Shown here: piece after piece, positions 21,745 to 30,274 of the stretch | Position numbering within the stretch: position 1 is the first letter of the stretch | Layout: every line of letters starts with the position of its first letter | Assembly (NCBI RefSeq): GCF_014879935.1 | Contig: NZ_JACSRD010000069.1 | Location: 1 to 33,550 of the forward strand | Direction of reading: 5' to 3' | Length of the DNA: 33,550 nucleotides | Source of the DNA: Prosthecobacter sp. | GTDB lineage: Bacteria > Verrucomicrobiota > Verrucomicrobiia > Verrucomicrobiales > Verrucomicrobiaceae | Translations under genes and position numbers: made by a program | The notes under the pieces: model-generated | The model's input: the letters and a program-made list of their open reading frames with translations, nothing else | Told to the model about the DNA's origin: nothing | Databases searched by the model: none

Positions 21745-23292
21745 TCAGCCGATCTTCGGCAGCTCGAAACCGGCGGCGTATTCGTCCTGGGCCAGCTTGT
21801 TGGCTTCCTCGGCGAACTCACCGACGAATTTCTCGCTGGCGGGGTCGAATTCGAGCCAGGGGCCGGCGCTGATCTTCTCGGCACCGAGGTCGATCTTGTT
21901 GGCTTCGAGGTTGGCGACGAAGTCCGCGAAGGTCTCCTGGCCGGCCTTGTCGTTGGCCAGGCGCTCCTTGATCTCGTCCACGCTCAACTGCTTGCCGAGG
22001 CGGTAGGAGACATTGCCCAACTGGGCCAGCGCCGCGGCGTGGTAGCCGTGGGCGACGTGGAGGTTGCTGTTGATGATCTTGCCGGCGCGGACGGACTCGA
22101 TGAAGTTCTTCATGTGGTCGGCGCCGTCGTCGAAGTTGTCGAACTTCGTCAGCGTGTTGCCGTCGTTGTCGTAGGCCTTGGCCTCGGCGACGAAACCGCC
22201 TTCGCAATGGACGACGTTGCCGATACGAGGAGCAGCGGTCTTGCCATTGATGCGGAAGACGGGCTCCAGGCCCTTCGTCCAGTTCATGTCCTTCATCGGC
22301 AGGCCGCGGTTGTCGAACAGCAGCGGAGCGCCTTCAGCCCACTGGTAGAACGCGAGCTGGTTGTTCGCGGTCTGGCCGTCGTCCTGATAGCCCCAGCGGC
22401 CGCCGAAGCTCATGACGCGTTTGGGCAGCATGTCCGGATTGCCCAGCGCCCAGCGGGCGACGTCGAGCTGATGCGGCCCCTGGTTGCCGATGTCGCCGTT
22501 GCCATAGGCCCACTGCCAGTGCCAGTCATAGTGGAACTGCTCGCGCTGCATGGGAGCCACCGGACGCGGGGCGGACCAGAGCTTGTAATCGACATTGATG
22601 ATCTGCGGCTTGCCGCCGGTGTCGCGGAATTCTCCGGCGATGCGGCCGTTGGCGTCCGGCTGGGTCGGGGCGGCGACTTTGCCGATGCTCTTGCGGGCCT
22701 TGAAGTTGATGCCGCGGGAAAGCTGCACCTTGCCGATGTTGCCGGCCTTCACCCAGTCCATGGCGGCCTGCCAGCCGGGGGAGGAGCGGCGCTGCATGCC
22801 GTGCTGGACCACGAGGCCCTGCTTTTCAGCAACGGCGGCGGCTTCCACGAGCTTGCGGCCTTCCCACATGTTGTGGCAGACGGGCTTCTCGACGTAAACG
22901 TGCTTGCCATTCGCGATGCCGGTCATGGCGATCAGCGTGTGGCTGTGGTTCGGCGTGGCGATGGTGATCGCGTCGATCTCCTTGTCCGCGCAGCACTCAC
23001 GGAAGTCCTTGTACTGCTTCACGGTGATGTTCTTCTTCGCCAGGGCGGCGACATGCTTCGCCATCACCTTGTCATCGACATCGCACAGGGCGACGAGACG
23101 CACGCCCTTGATGCCGAGCAGGCTGCCGATGTGACCGGAGCCACGGCCGTTGAAGCCGATGACGGCGACTCGAACGTCAGCGTTCGCGCCGAGCGGAGCG
23201 GCAAAGGACGGGAGGGCGGCGATGCCGGCAGCGCCGGCGACAGTGCCGCGGATGAAGGTGCGGCGGGTGGTTTGGTTCTGGTTTGTTTGCAT
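21745..23292 (-). CDS. Tat-exported Gfo/Idh/MocA family oxidoreductase
   Basis: A 515-residue protein and the second of its family here. The chosen start at 23292 (MQTNQNQTTRRTFIRGTVAG) puts the twin-arginine signal at the N-terminus; a longer frame to 23379 runs through a hairpin and is rejected. VAVIGFNGRGSGHIGSLLG is the Rossmann motif (slightly varied GxGxxG), VYVEKPVCHNMWEGRK near residue 140 has the EKP catalytic Lys, and GNQGPHQLDVARWALGNPD near 265 carries the His/Asp active-site pair. It is longer than the copy at 13693, with an extra C-terminal domain (about residues 440-515). Expected to act on sugars in the periplasm. Transcribed alone between two terminators. Confidence 0.92.
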   Translation of the reverse strand: MQTNQNQTTRRTFIRGTVAGAAGIAALPSFAAPLGANADVRVAVIGFNGRGSGHIGSLLGIKGVRLVALCDVDDKVMAKHVAALAKKNITVKQYKDFRECCADKEIDAITIATPNHSHTLIAMTGIANGKHVYVEKPVCHNMWEGRKLVEAAAVAEKQGLVVQHGMQRRSSPGWQAAMDWVKAGNIGKVQLSRGINFKARKSIGKVAAPTQPDANGRIAGEFRDTGGKPQIINVDYKLWSAPRPVAPMQREQFHYDWHWQWAYGNGDIGNQGPHQLDVARWALGNPDMLPKRVMSFGGRWGYQDDGQTANNQLAFYQWAEGAPLLFDNRGLPMKDMNWTKGLEPVFRINGKTAAPRIGNVVHCEGGFVAEAKAYDNDGNTLTKFDNFDDGADHMKNFIESVRAGKIINSNLHVAHGYHAAALAQLGNVSYRLGKQLSVDEIKERLANDKAGQETFADFVANLEANKIDLGAEKISAGPWLEFDPASEKFVGEFAEEANKLAQDEYAAGFELPKIG

Positions 23293-23315
23293 GGGATGAA
23301 CAGGGTGAAGGGGCG

Positions 23316-23342
23316 AAAAAGCCGCGTCCCACGGGACGCGGC
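23316..23342 (-). terminator. Rho-independent terminator of the coiled-coil gene
   Basis: GCCGCGTCC (23321-23329) pairs with GGACGCGGC (23334-23342), with loop CACG, and on the minus strand the stem is followed by TTTTTCG. It lies 92 bases after the stop of the gene at 23434 and 24 bases before the next ATG, so it could also attenuate the downstream gene. Confidence 0.8.
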
Positions 23343-23433
23343 CACGTAATTTCACAAGCCTAGCCAAAACGCCCGGCAAAAGACAACCTTTCCTTTGAAC
23401 CGGTGGCGGAAGCCGGATTTCAAGCCGTTGGGG

Positions 23434-24294
23434 TCACGGTTGCGGCTTCGGAGCGGGCAGCGGTGCGGCCTCGGGCTCGAAATCGAGCACGTCCTGGTGG
23501 GTGCGCAGGGCCTTGCGGGCCTTGTCGAAGAAGGAGGAGAGGTCCTCGGCGTTCATCTGCTGCTTGTCGTCGATGTAGGCGTGCAGCTTCTGAATCTGCG
23601 CGTCGGCGTCGAGGTTCACGGAGGCCATGGACTTCTGGGCGGAGGAATAGACGGAGGTGAACTTCCCCTGCGCCTGCTCGAAGGCCTCCTTCGCGCCCTC
23701 CTGGCGGGCGTATTCCTTCTCCTGCTCACGGAATTCCTTGCTGAAGATGCGCTTGAAGAAGCCACCCTTCGGTTTTTCGATCTGCTTGTTCGCCTGGGCT
23801 TCGAAGTAGTTCGCCAGCTCCTGGAACTCCTGCATCGGCTTCTGATACTGCTTCTTCAGATAGCCCAGCCCGGTGGTGATGATGGTCAGTTTCTCGACTT
23901 CGGCCTTCGACAGCGTCTGTCCGGCCTTCACCTTGTCCTCCAGCAGATTGATGTACTGGATGGTCATCTTGTTGCCTTCGAAGATGTTCTCAAACTCCTT
24001 CGCCGCCGTTGCCAGGCGCTGGCGCTCGCCTTTGCGCAGCTCGTCGATTTTCTTCTCGTGCTCGTCGTTGAGCGCGGTGATCGTCTTCTGATGCTGCGCG
24101 GCCTGCGCGTCCAGCGTGCGCTGGAATTCGGACTCCTTCGCCTTCAAGGCCTCGTCATGCTCGACCTTGACCTGCTCCAGCGCGGCACGGGCGTCCTGGA
24201 GATCGGAGCGTGATTGGAAAAGGAACCAGCCCAACACCCCGGAGGCGAGGAAGCTGAGCACCAGCAAAGCGGTGATGTTTTTGATCGCAGTCAT
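23434..24294 (-). CDS. Membrane-anchored coiled-coil protein
   Basis: Unrecognised 286-residue protein. The start at 24294 gives MTAIKNITALLVLSFLASGVLG, an N-terminal transmembrane anchor at residues about 7-25. It is followed by a long coiled coil (about 30-100: RSDLQDARAALEQVKVEHDE, then HEKKIDELRKGERQRLATAA). A more globular helical part follows (YINLLEDKVKAGQTLSKAEV, FQELANYFEAQANKQIEKPK), then a basic stretch GGFFKRIFSKEFREQEKEY, and a Pro/Ala tail. The body is probably periplasmic or cytosolic depending on anchor orientation. It has its own terminator and is divergent from the MFS gene. Function unknown. Confidence 0.8.
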   Translation of the reverse strand: MTAIKNITALLVLSFLASGVLGWFLFQSRSDLQDARAALEQVKVEHDEALKAKESEFQRTLDAQAAQHQKTITALNDEHEKKIDELRKGERQRLATAAKEFENIFEGNKMTIQYINLLEDKVKAGQTLSKAEVEKLTIITTGLGYLKKQYQKPMQEFQELANYFEAQANKQIEKPKGGFFKRIFSKEFREQEKEYARQEGAKEAFEQAQGKFTSVYSSAQKSMASVNLDADAQIQKLHAYIDDKQQMNAEDLSSFFDKARKALRTHQDVLDFEPEAAPLPAPKPQP

Positions 24295-24446
24295 GACGAG
24301 GAAACGATTGTGAGGTGGAGTTTGCGCGCAATCGCATTCAATGCGCCTTTTTGGGCACGCAGGATGAGGGCCATGCACGCCCCGCATGCGTTCAGCAAGC
24401 TGGAATCCTGTTAGGGCTGGTGAAATTCCTGCGTCTTGTCTTTCCG

Positions 24447-25745
24447 ATGTCCTCTCCCGCCCGCCCCACCGCCGTCCGCCATCAGATCCTCGCCACGGCG
24501 ACGATGGTGGCCTTCCTGATGTATCTGGACCGCATCTGCCTGGCGAACATCCTGAGTTCTGACTCCTTCCAGAAGAACATCCATCTCGATCAGGGCCAGA
24601 TCGACGGCATCAAAGGCGCCTTCTTCTGGGCCTATGCGCTGTTTCAGGTGCCCGCCGGCTGGTTGAGCGATCGTTTCGGTGCCCGCATGCTGATCACGAT
24701 CTACATCGCGGCATGGTCGCTGTTCACCGCGGCGACGAGCTTCGCCCTGGGCTTCTGGACCTTGTTCGCCGCCCGCATGCTGTGCGGGCTGGCCGAGGCG
24801 GGCTATTATCCCGCCAGCAGCGGCTTGATGACGCGCTGGGCGCACATCGAGGCGCGTGGGTTTGCCAGCAGCGTGATCTCGTGGGGCGGGCGTGTCGGCG
24901 GTGCTGTGGCGCCGGGGCTCACCGCCTTCGTCATTCTGCAGTCCGGTGACTGGCGCTGGGCCGGCTGGCTTTATGGGGTGATCGGCATCCTGGTGGCCGC
25001 ATGCTACTGGGCCGTCTTTCGCGAGCATCCCCGCCTTCATCCGCGCTGCAATGATGAAGAGATCGGCCTGCTGGCCGAAGGCCGTGGCGATTTCCAGCCC
25101 GTGAAGGACCCGCCCAAACGCTTCCCATTCCTCGCCGCCTGCCGCAGCGGCAACCTGTGGCTGGCCAACGGCGTGCAGTTCTTCACGAACATCGGCTGGG
25201 CCTTCCTGATCCTCTCCCTGCCTGACTACCTGAAAAAAGTGAAGCATCTGGACGATGGCCTCACGGGCCTGGTCACGACAGGGGCGCTCACCATCGGCAT
25301 CCTGGCGCTGCCCATCGGCGGCTTGATGACCGACTACATCTCGAAGCGCCACGGCAAGCGTCTCGGACGCGTGCTGCCCATGTCACTGACGAAGTTTGGC
25401 GCGGCAGCGCTCTATCTGCTCGCTCTGCGCATGGATTCGGCGTGGGGCATGGGCATCGCCTTCGGTGCAGTCACGTTCTTCGCCGATCTCGGCCTGCCGG
25501 CGATGTGGACGTTCATGCAGGACATCAGTGGCAGGCATCAGGCGCAGCTTTTCGGCTGGGGAAACATGTGGGGGAACTTCGGCGCGGCCATCCTCCCCCT
25601 CATCTTCACCAAGACGCTCCTGCTTTTCGACACGAACCACGATTTCCACGAGGGCGTCTGGCTCTGCGCGGCGGCGTTCGTGCTCGCAGGGGTCTTTGCG
25701 TTGTTTGTCAACGCAGAAAAACCCGTGACGCAGGAGAGCGCGTAA
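24447..25745 (+). CDS. MFS transporter, anion:cation symporter (ACS)-like
   Basis: A 432-residue inner-membrane carrier with about 12 hydrophobic segments. After MSSPARPTAVRHQILATATM, TM1 contains FLMYLDRICLANI, the typical ACS start. The MFS motif between TM2 and TM3 is GWLSDRFGAR. TM4-5 has ARMLCGLAEAGYYPASSGLM, diagnostic for the ACS family, which moves organic anions such as hexuronates, galactonate or phthalate with protons. The central loop (REHPRLHPRCNDEEIGLL) matches ACS proteins. The equivalent second-half motif is LMTDYISKRHGKR. Substrate unknown; sugar acids would fit the window's exported oxidoreductases and lactonase. Start 24447 chosen because upstream frame residues look non-coding. 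Confidence 0.92.
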   Translation: MSSPARPTAVRHQILATATMVAFLMYLDRICLANILSSDSFQKNIHLDQGQIDGIKGAFFWAYALFQVPAGWLSDRFGARMLITIYIAAWSLFTAATSFALGFWTLFAARMLCGLAEAGYYPASSGLMTRWAHIEARGFASSVISWGGRVGGAVAPGLTAFVILQSGDWRWAGWLYGVIGILVAACYWAVFREHPRLHPRCNDEEIGLLAEGRGDFQPVKDPPKRFPFLAACRSGNLWLANGVQFFTNIGWAFLILSLPDYLKKVKHLDDGLTGLVTTGALTIGILALPIGGLMTDYISKRHGKRLGRVLPMSLTKFGAAALYLLALRMDSAWGMGIAFGAVTFFADLGLPAMWTFMQDISGRHQAQLFGWGNMWGNFGAAILPLIFTKTLLLFDTNHDFHEGVWLCAAAFVLAGVFALFVNAEKPVTQESA

Positions 25746-25795
25746 GCGCTGCTCGTTGCATCACGGGTCGGGAAACCAATCAGGAGGAAAGGGGC

Positions 25796-26209
25796 TTACC
25801 AGCCGCCTTCTTCGCCGCCGCCGTCGCGGTTGCCGCGGTCACGACGCTCGAAGCGTTTGCCACCGCCGCCGCCACCACCGTAGCCGCCGCGATCACCGCC
25901 GCCGCCACCACCGTAACCACCACGGCCGCCGCCGCCACCACCAAAGCCACCCGGGCGTTCCTCACGCGGACGGGCTTCATTGATGGCCAGTTTGCGTCCC
26001 TGGAATTCCTGGCCGTTGAGGCCATTGATCGCAGCCGTCATCGCCTCGGGCGAATCCATGGTCACGAAGGCGAAACCGCGCGGGCGGCCGCTCTCGCGGT
26101 CCATCGGCAGGAAGACTTCGGTGACGCCACCGAATTGAGAAAACAGCTCACGGACGTCTTGTTCCTGAGCGGCGAAGGGCAGATTGCCCACGTACATCTT
26201 GGTATTCAT
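25796..26209 (-). CDS. Glycine-rich RNA-binding protein (single RRM)
   Basis: A 137-residue RNA-binding protein. Residues about 3-80 form one RRM: RNP2 is MYVGNLPF and RNP1 is RGFAFVTM, both with the aromatic RNA-contacting residues, and a final strand ends [11 protein letters not shown]. The rest is a Gly/Arg tail of [10 protein letters not shown]-type units ending EEGGW. The layout is that of the cyanobacterial Rbp proteins and plant GRPs, which act as RNA chaperones, often in the cold. Start 26209 ([10 protein letters not shown]) is standard for this family. The 5' region on the minus strand is about 180 bp without a gene, long enough for a regulated leader. It converges with the MFS gene, 50 bp apart. 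Confidence 0.93.
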   Translation of the reverse strand: MNTKMYVGNLPFAAQEQDVRELFSQFGGVTEVFLPMDRESGRPRGFAFVTMDSPEAMTAAINGLNGQEFQGRKLAINEARPREERPGGFGGGGGGRGGYGGGGGGDRGGYGGGGGGGKRFERRDRGNRDGGGEEGGW

Positions 26210-26366
26210 ATCGTTGTTTGGGTGCGGCTTCCAGAAACAGAGCAAAACCCATGAACACCAACGCTTGAATCACCTGATGAACAACTGAGCCTTACCCTTA
26301 ACAGGTGACCTGAAACGCTCTATCGCAGCAATCCTGCCAAAGGCAAACGAATCTTTCGGGCAGAAA

Positions 26367-26397
26367 TGACGCCTGTCACAGGGGCGTCAGTCTTTTT
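26367..26397. terminator. Hairpin at the end of the Spy/CpxP-like gene
   Basis: TGACGCC (26367-26373) and GGCGTCA (26383-26389) form a 7-bp stem overlapping the minus-strand stop codon (26387-26389). On the plus strand it is followed by TCTTTTTT (Lys codons of the minus-strand gene); on the minus strand only by TTT. Which strand it serves is unclear. Confidence 0.35.
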
Positions 26398-27232
26398 TCA
26401 ACCTGCCTTCCACATAGGTCAGGATGCGGCCGACTTTCTCGGCGTCCTGAGCTGCTTTGGCCTCCTCGAAGGCCTCCTTCGCCTGAAGCAGCTCACGCAG
26501 CAGCGGGAGGTTGATGATCTCCTGTCCGGCGGTTTGCAGGGTTTCGTAGCGCTGCCGCAGTGTCTCCAAATCGGTGTCACCCGGCTCGAACTTTGAAAAA
26601 TCCACCGCCTCAGGCTCGGCTTCGAGCTCTTTGAAGTGCGAATCCTTGATCAGTTGATCCAGCGCGGCGTCCGCCTGGGCCAGCTCGCCGCTCTTGATCA
26701 ACTGCTCGATTTCGCCGCCACGCGCTTTCATCGCCTCCGTGGTCGGAATCCCAAGGCCTTCCACCGCCGCGCGCAATTGGTTCGCCTTGTCGTTCAGCTT
26801 CGCTTCGAGGTCCCCACGCGTCGCGACGCCTGGTGGATTGAGCCTCCTGGCTTTCTGCAGTTGTTCCGGCGTCAACACGTCCCGAACGCCCACCAGTGTG
26901 CGGAGCTGCAACTGCTTCACCGCCGCCTCGGCACTTAACAGCTTCGTCAGTTGGGCGCTCGCGGCATCCGCGCTGGATGTGGTGTCCTGCAGCAACCGGT
27001 TGAGCGCCTTTTGCTCCTCTTTGACTGTCTTTTCGAGCGGTTCGGCCTGTTTCCGCGCTTCATCGAGTTGTGAACTCAACCGCTCCTGCTGGTCGGCGGT
27101 GAGCTGGAGTTTGTCACTGACCGCGGCGATCATGTCGGGATGCAACAGGCCGGTTTTCAGCCATTCATCCACGCTCGCAGCGTGAAGAAAGGCCGGGCAA
27201 AGCAAAACAAGGAGACAGGCGATGGATTTCAT
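26387..27232 (-). CDS. Spy/CpxP-like periplasmic protein, third gene of ECF operon
   Basis: A 281-residue exported protein with signal peptide MKSIACLLVLLCPAFLHAAS. The region at about residues 40-130 is a Spy/CpxP/CnrR-type helical domain: LTADQQERLSSQLDEARKQA carries the LTxxQ-like motif, and a second copy appears as LTPEQLQKARRLNPPG. Periplasmic members bind metals or unfolded proteins and are linked to envelope stress. The second half (about 150-275) is more helical repeats with no family I know. The ATG overlaps the anti-sigma gene by ATGA, making it part of an ECF stress module. Longer than typical CpxP because of the extra half. Confidence 0.82.
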   Translation of the reverse strand: MKSIACLLVLLCPAFLHAASVDEWLKTGLLHPDMIAAVSDKLQLTADQQERLSSQLDEARKQAEPLEKTVKEEQKALNRLLQDTTSSADAASAQLTKLLSAEAAVKQLQLRTLVGVRDVLTPEQLQKARRLNPPGVATRGDLEAKLNDKANQLRAAVEGLGIPTTEAMKARGGEIEQLIKSGELAQADAALDQLIKDSHFKELEAEPEAVDFSKFEPGDTDLETLRQRYETLQTAGQEIINLPLLRELLQAKEAFEEAKAAQDAEKVGRILTYVEGRLKKD

Positions 27233-27576
27233 GGGAGGTGCAGGTTGAGGTGGGTTGGCAGAAGAAAATCCGAGGGAGCCTCGAAGGCAGGGAAAGCCGG
27301 GTCCAGCCCCGCAAACAACTCTCCGTCACGTGAATCAAACAGCGGCGGCAGATTGCTCAGGCTTGGCTCGGCTCCGGGCCGGTGACTGATCAACAAGGCC
27401 GCAAGCGCGACACATGCCGTGGCCAGCGAAAGCGGAACCCAGCGCCAGGATGCGCCGCGAGGACGCCTGACCGGCGCGTGCAGCAGTTCCGCACGCCAAG
27501 CCGGGGCGTTTTCCTGATCGCAACGCCGCTGTCTGGCGAAACGGTCGCGCAGGTCGTCTTCGGGATCGTCAATCAT
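27229..27576 (-). CDS. Small membrane protein, probable anti-sigma factor
   Basis: A 115-residue protein. A charged N-terminal segment (DDPEDDLRDRFARQRRCDQE) precedes one transmembrane helix at about residues 45-63 (WVPLSLATACVALAALLIS without the interrupted Arg), then a short periplasmic tail. No HxxxCxxC zinc motif. It overlaps the ECF sigma gene by 8 bp and the Spy/CpxP-like gene by 4 bp, which is the classical order sigma, anti-sigma, periplasmic regulator. The role as anti-sigma factor rests on this position and topology; no family signature is evident. Confidence 0.65.
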   Translation of the reverse strand: MIDDPEDDLRDRFARQRRCDQENAPAWRAELLHAPVRRPRGASWRWVPLSLATACVALAALLISHRPGAEPSLSNLPPLFDSRDGELFAGLDPAFPAFEAPSDFLLPTHLNLHLP

Positions 27577-28081
27577 GGCTCAAACCGGGTTGTAGCAACG
27601 TGCGCAGGCGCGCCTTGCCGCGTTCGTAGTGCTGGCGTGCGGAACCCACGCCGATCTTCATCACCTGCGCCGCTTCGTTGATGGTCAGATCCTGGTAAAA
27701 CACCAGATGCAGCACCTCCGCCTGGCGCGCGGGAAGCTGGCCCAGGCAGCGCCGCAGCTCCTCGTGGCGCTCTTTCACCTCCACGGCGCGTGACGGCGCG
27801 GGATGAGGTTCCTCGATGAAAAACGCGAGCAGCTTTCCCACGAGCGACTCGCGATAGCGCTGCCGACGGTGCTCCTCCATCGCGGTGAGACGGATCACGC
27901 CGAACCACCAGGTTTTGAAACTCGAACCGCCGTCGTGCCGCGCCTTCTCCTGCGCGAGTTTGAGGTACGCGTTCTGCAACACATCCTCCCCCCTCGCCTG
28001 GTCGCCCCCGCAGCAATGCAGCGCCCAGCCGAAAGCGTCGGGATGCAGGGTTTCGAGCTGGTCGGCGATGTCGCGCTCCAT
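27569..28081 (-). CDS. ECF-family RNA polymerase sigma factor
   Basis: A 170-residue ECF sigma factor. Region 2 at about residues 10-75 includes GGDQARGEDVLQNAYLKLAQ and SFKTWWFGVIRLTAMEEHR. Region 4 at about 110-160 includes LPARQAEVLHLVFYQDLTIN and the helix-turn-helix EAAQVMKIGVGSARQHYERG. It heads a coupled operon with the small membrane protein and the Spy/CpxP-like gene. Together these resemble envelope-stress modules in which the periplasmic protein senses and the anti-sigma relays. The start MERDIADQLETLH is the first in-frame ATG with family-like sequence. Confidence 0.9.
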   Translation of the reverse strand: MERDIADQLETLHPDAFGWALHCCGGDQARGEDVLQNAYLKLAQEKARHDGGSSFKTWWFGVIRLTAMEEHRRQRYRESLVGKLLAFFIEEPHPAPSRAVEVKERHEELRRCLGQLPARQAEVLHLVFYQDLTINEAAQVMKIGVGSARQHYERGKARLRTLLQPGLSHD

Positions 28082-28180
28082 TCATTTCCCGCTGAGTGAC
28101 GCGGTAGGGCCGCATGTATGACACGCGTGGCGGAAAAAACATCACCCGTCACCCCGCGCCAGGCCCTGTGGAGCGCAGCC

Positions 28181-29055
28181 TCACTTCGCCAGCGCCTTGG
28201 CAGCCGCCTTTTGAAACGCTTCGCGCACCGGGCTGGCGTCGCTGTTCGGGAAGTTCGCGCGCTGCACGATCAGCACGTAGATGACGTCCTTCTTCGGATC
28301 GATCCACGCCTGCGTGGCCCACGCACCGCCGTGACCGAAGGTGCCCGCGGACAGCATTTCCGCGAGACCGGCATGCGGTTCCTTCAAAACGCATGCGCCG
28401 ATGCCCCAGCCGTAGTTCGCGCCGTGATTGCCGAATTCCGCCCGCTGGAAAAAGCCGCACGGCAGATCGCCAGTGTGCACGGAGGACAGCGTTTTCACCG
28501 CCTCGGGGCTGAGGATGCGTTTTCCATCCAGCGTGCCGCCATTAATGAGCATGCGGCAGAAGCGCGTGTAGTCCTTCGCACAGGAATACAGGCCGCCATT
28601 GCCCTGCGGCGGCCGTCCGCGCTTGCCGAAGTCGCCACGCGGCGGCACGGCTTCGAGTTTGCCCGTCTCCTTGTTCTTCGCATAACCCGTGGCCACCTGC
28701 GCCCACTGCGCATCCGTGGGATAAAAGGTCGTGTTCGACATGCCGAGCGGTTCAAACAGCCGCTTCTGCAAAAACGCGTCAAAAGTCATGCCGCTGATCA
28801 CTTCGACGATGCGCGCCGCCGTGTTGATGCCGGACTGGCAGTACTTCCATTGCGTGCCCGGCTCGAACTGCATCGGCGTCGCCAGCCAGATGGGCACCAT
28901 GTCGGCCAGCGTGTGCGCTTCGTCAGCCTTCGGCCCCTTCGCCTCGCCAAGGCCCGAGGTGTGCGTGAGCACCTGCGTGACCGTGAGATTCGCCGGCTTG
29001 CCGGAAGGCGTCTTCAGCGCGGCGAACTCGGGAATGAACTTCGACACCGGATCCG
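28181..29055 (-). pseudogene. Serine beta-lactamase/esterase family gene, 5'-truncated
   Basis: Beta-lactamase class C/esterase EstB family, read from DPVSKFIPEFAALKT to ..AFQKAAAKALAK. Conserved parts present are VLTHTSGLG, YCQSGINTAARIVEVISG (Tyr of the YxN-type motif), LQKRLFEPLGMSNTTF, and FGHGGAWATQAWIDP (HGG third motif). The first ~80-100 residues of the family, with the SxxK nucleophile and any signal peptide, are missing. Upstream of DPVSKF the frame reads only a few unrelated codons and then TGA. A product from the ATG at 29047 would lack the active-site Ser, so it cannot be catalytic. Homology stops at about 29055, where a plus-strand fragment begins. Confidence 0.82.
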
Positions 29056-29100
29056 GACAACGGCCACAACGTCACCGTTTGGGCGGAATCATCCTCCCTG

Positions 29101-29454
29101 GTGGCCCAAATGACGTTCTACGGGCTGGACACCACTGCGGCCAAACTCCACAGCATCACGAACACCGTCTCCCCCGGAGCGGATTTCCTGGCCGCCGCGG
29201 AAAAAGCCGTCACCGCTGCCTACAAGGGCAAACAACCCGCCAAGAATGCCCGCTTCCTCCGCCTGCATGACGTCCAGATCGCGGTCCGTGGTCCCGAGAC
29301 CGTGCTCCTCGTCGGCATAGCTGTCTGGTCGCAGTTCGGTGACGAGGGCTTCGACGGTCTCGTCACCTTCACTGTAACCCCCGGCGATGGTGGCTCCCCC
29401 CCGACTCTGGCCGTGAAAAGCACCGAGTTCTTCGCCAAGGCCAGTGTGAACTAA
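29101..29454 (+). CDS. Hypothetical protein, possibly 5'-truncated
   Basis: Unrecognised. The frame is open from 29038 and reads DPDNGHNVTVWAESSSLVAQ before MTFYGLDTTAAKLHS; starts at GTG 29101 or ATG 29110. The protein has beta-strand-like segments (NARFLRLHDVQIAVRGPETV, LVGIAVWSQFGDEGFDGLVT, FTVTPGD) and no signal peptide or membrane span at these starts. Coding-like sequence runs upstream of both starts, to the breakpoint with the truncated beta-lactamase-family gene near 29050. This suggests its own 5' end is missing. No Shine-Dalgarno is seen. Confidence 0.5.
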   Translation: MAQMTFYGLDTTAAKLHSITNTVSPGADFLAAAEKAVTAAYKGKQPAKNARFLRLHDVQIAVRGPETVLLVGIAVWSQFGDEGFDGLVTFTVTPGDGGSPPTLAVKSTEFFAKASVN

Positions 29455-29596
29455 CGAACTTGGCAACGGGTTCACCAGGGGCATGAGGAAGGTTTTCGTC
29501 TCTTTAGACAGCGTGCAGGCATGGCCGCCGTCCTCCCGCATGCACCAGCGTCTGCCTCACACCTTCCTCAGCACAAAACTCCGACATCACAATGCC

Positions 29597-30253
29597 ATGA
29601 TGAAACCTTTGCCCCTCGCCCTTACCGTCTCCTCCCTGCTTGGCGTGCTCACCCTGTTTGCCGCAGAAACGGACACCGGCCTGCCGGTGCTCGGGGAGGC
29701 GACACGCATCAAAAGCAACCAGAGCGGGCACCGGGAGCGCGGTTTTGGCGACATCGCCTACCACTTCATCGTCGGCGACAGCGGCCAGATTTACGAGGGC
29801 CGCCGCACCACGCTGGCCCCGGCATCCAACACCTACTACCTCAGTCCCGAGGAGTTGAAGACGCAGGTCGCCTCCATCCACGAGGGCAAGATCCAGGTCG
29901 CCTCTGCTTTTCGTGCCAAGGCACGCGAACGCATTCCCGGTCACACGAAAGGGCATCTCACCGTGTCCTTCCTTTGCGGCGGCCGGGTGCGGAATGGCGA
30001 ACTGGTGGACCATCCTGAACTGCTGGAGCCGGCGGCCATGCAACGAGCCGCCGTGCTGGTGGCCGAGCTGCTGGTGAAGCATGGCTTGCAACCAAAAGAC
30101 ATCCGCGCCCACCGCGAGCTGGCGGAGACGAACTGCCCGAACGACGCCATCTACCGCTGGCTGCGCGGCAAGACCATGAGCCAGGATGGCCGGGGCGAGG
30201 GCATGAAGCTCATCGAGGCGGAGTTTGAGCGTCTGAAAAACGCCACGCGCTAA
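29597..30253 (+). CDS. Exported PGRP/N-acetylmuramoyl-L-alanine amidase-like protein
   Basis: A 218-residue protein with a signal peptide (MMKPLPLALTVSSLLGVLTL, then FAAE). The body resembles amidase_2/PGRP domains: GFGDIAYHFIVGDSGQIYEGR near residue 50 is the WxDIGYHFLI-type block with the conserved Tyr, and RAHRELAETNCPNDAIYRWL near 180 holds the second His and the Cys zinc ligand. The family's first zinc ligand, in the (V/I)IHHT block some 30 residues before GYHF, is not present, because the signal peptide is followed almost directly by this region. The protein may therefore bind peptidoglycan without cutting it, or the N-terminal block has been deleted. Start at 29597 or 29600 cannot be separated. 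Confidence 0.75.
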   Translation: MMKPLPLALTVSSLLGVLTLFAAETDTGLPVLGEATRIKSNQSGHRERGFGDIAYHFIVGDSGQIYEGRRTTLAPASNTYYLSPEELKTQVASIHEGKIQVASAFRAKARERIPGHTKGHLTVSFLCGGRVRNGELVDHPELLEPAAMQRAAVLVAELLVKHGLQPKDIRAHRELAETNCPNDAIYRWLRGKTMSQDGRGEGMKLIEAEFERLKNATR

Positions 30254-30274
30254 GCCGATTCGATAAGATTTTGG

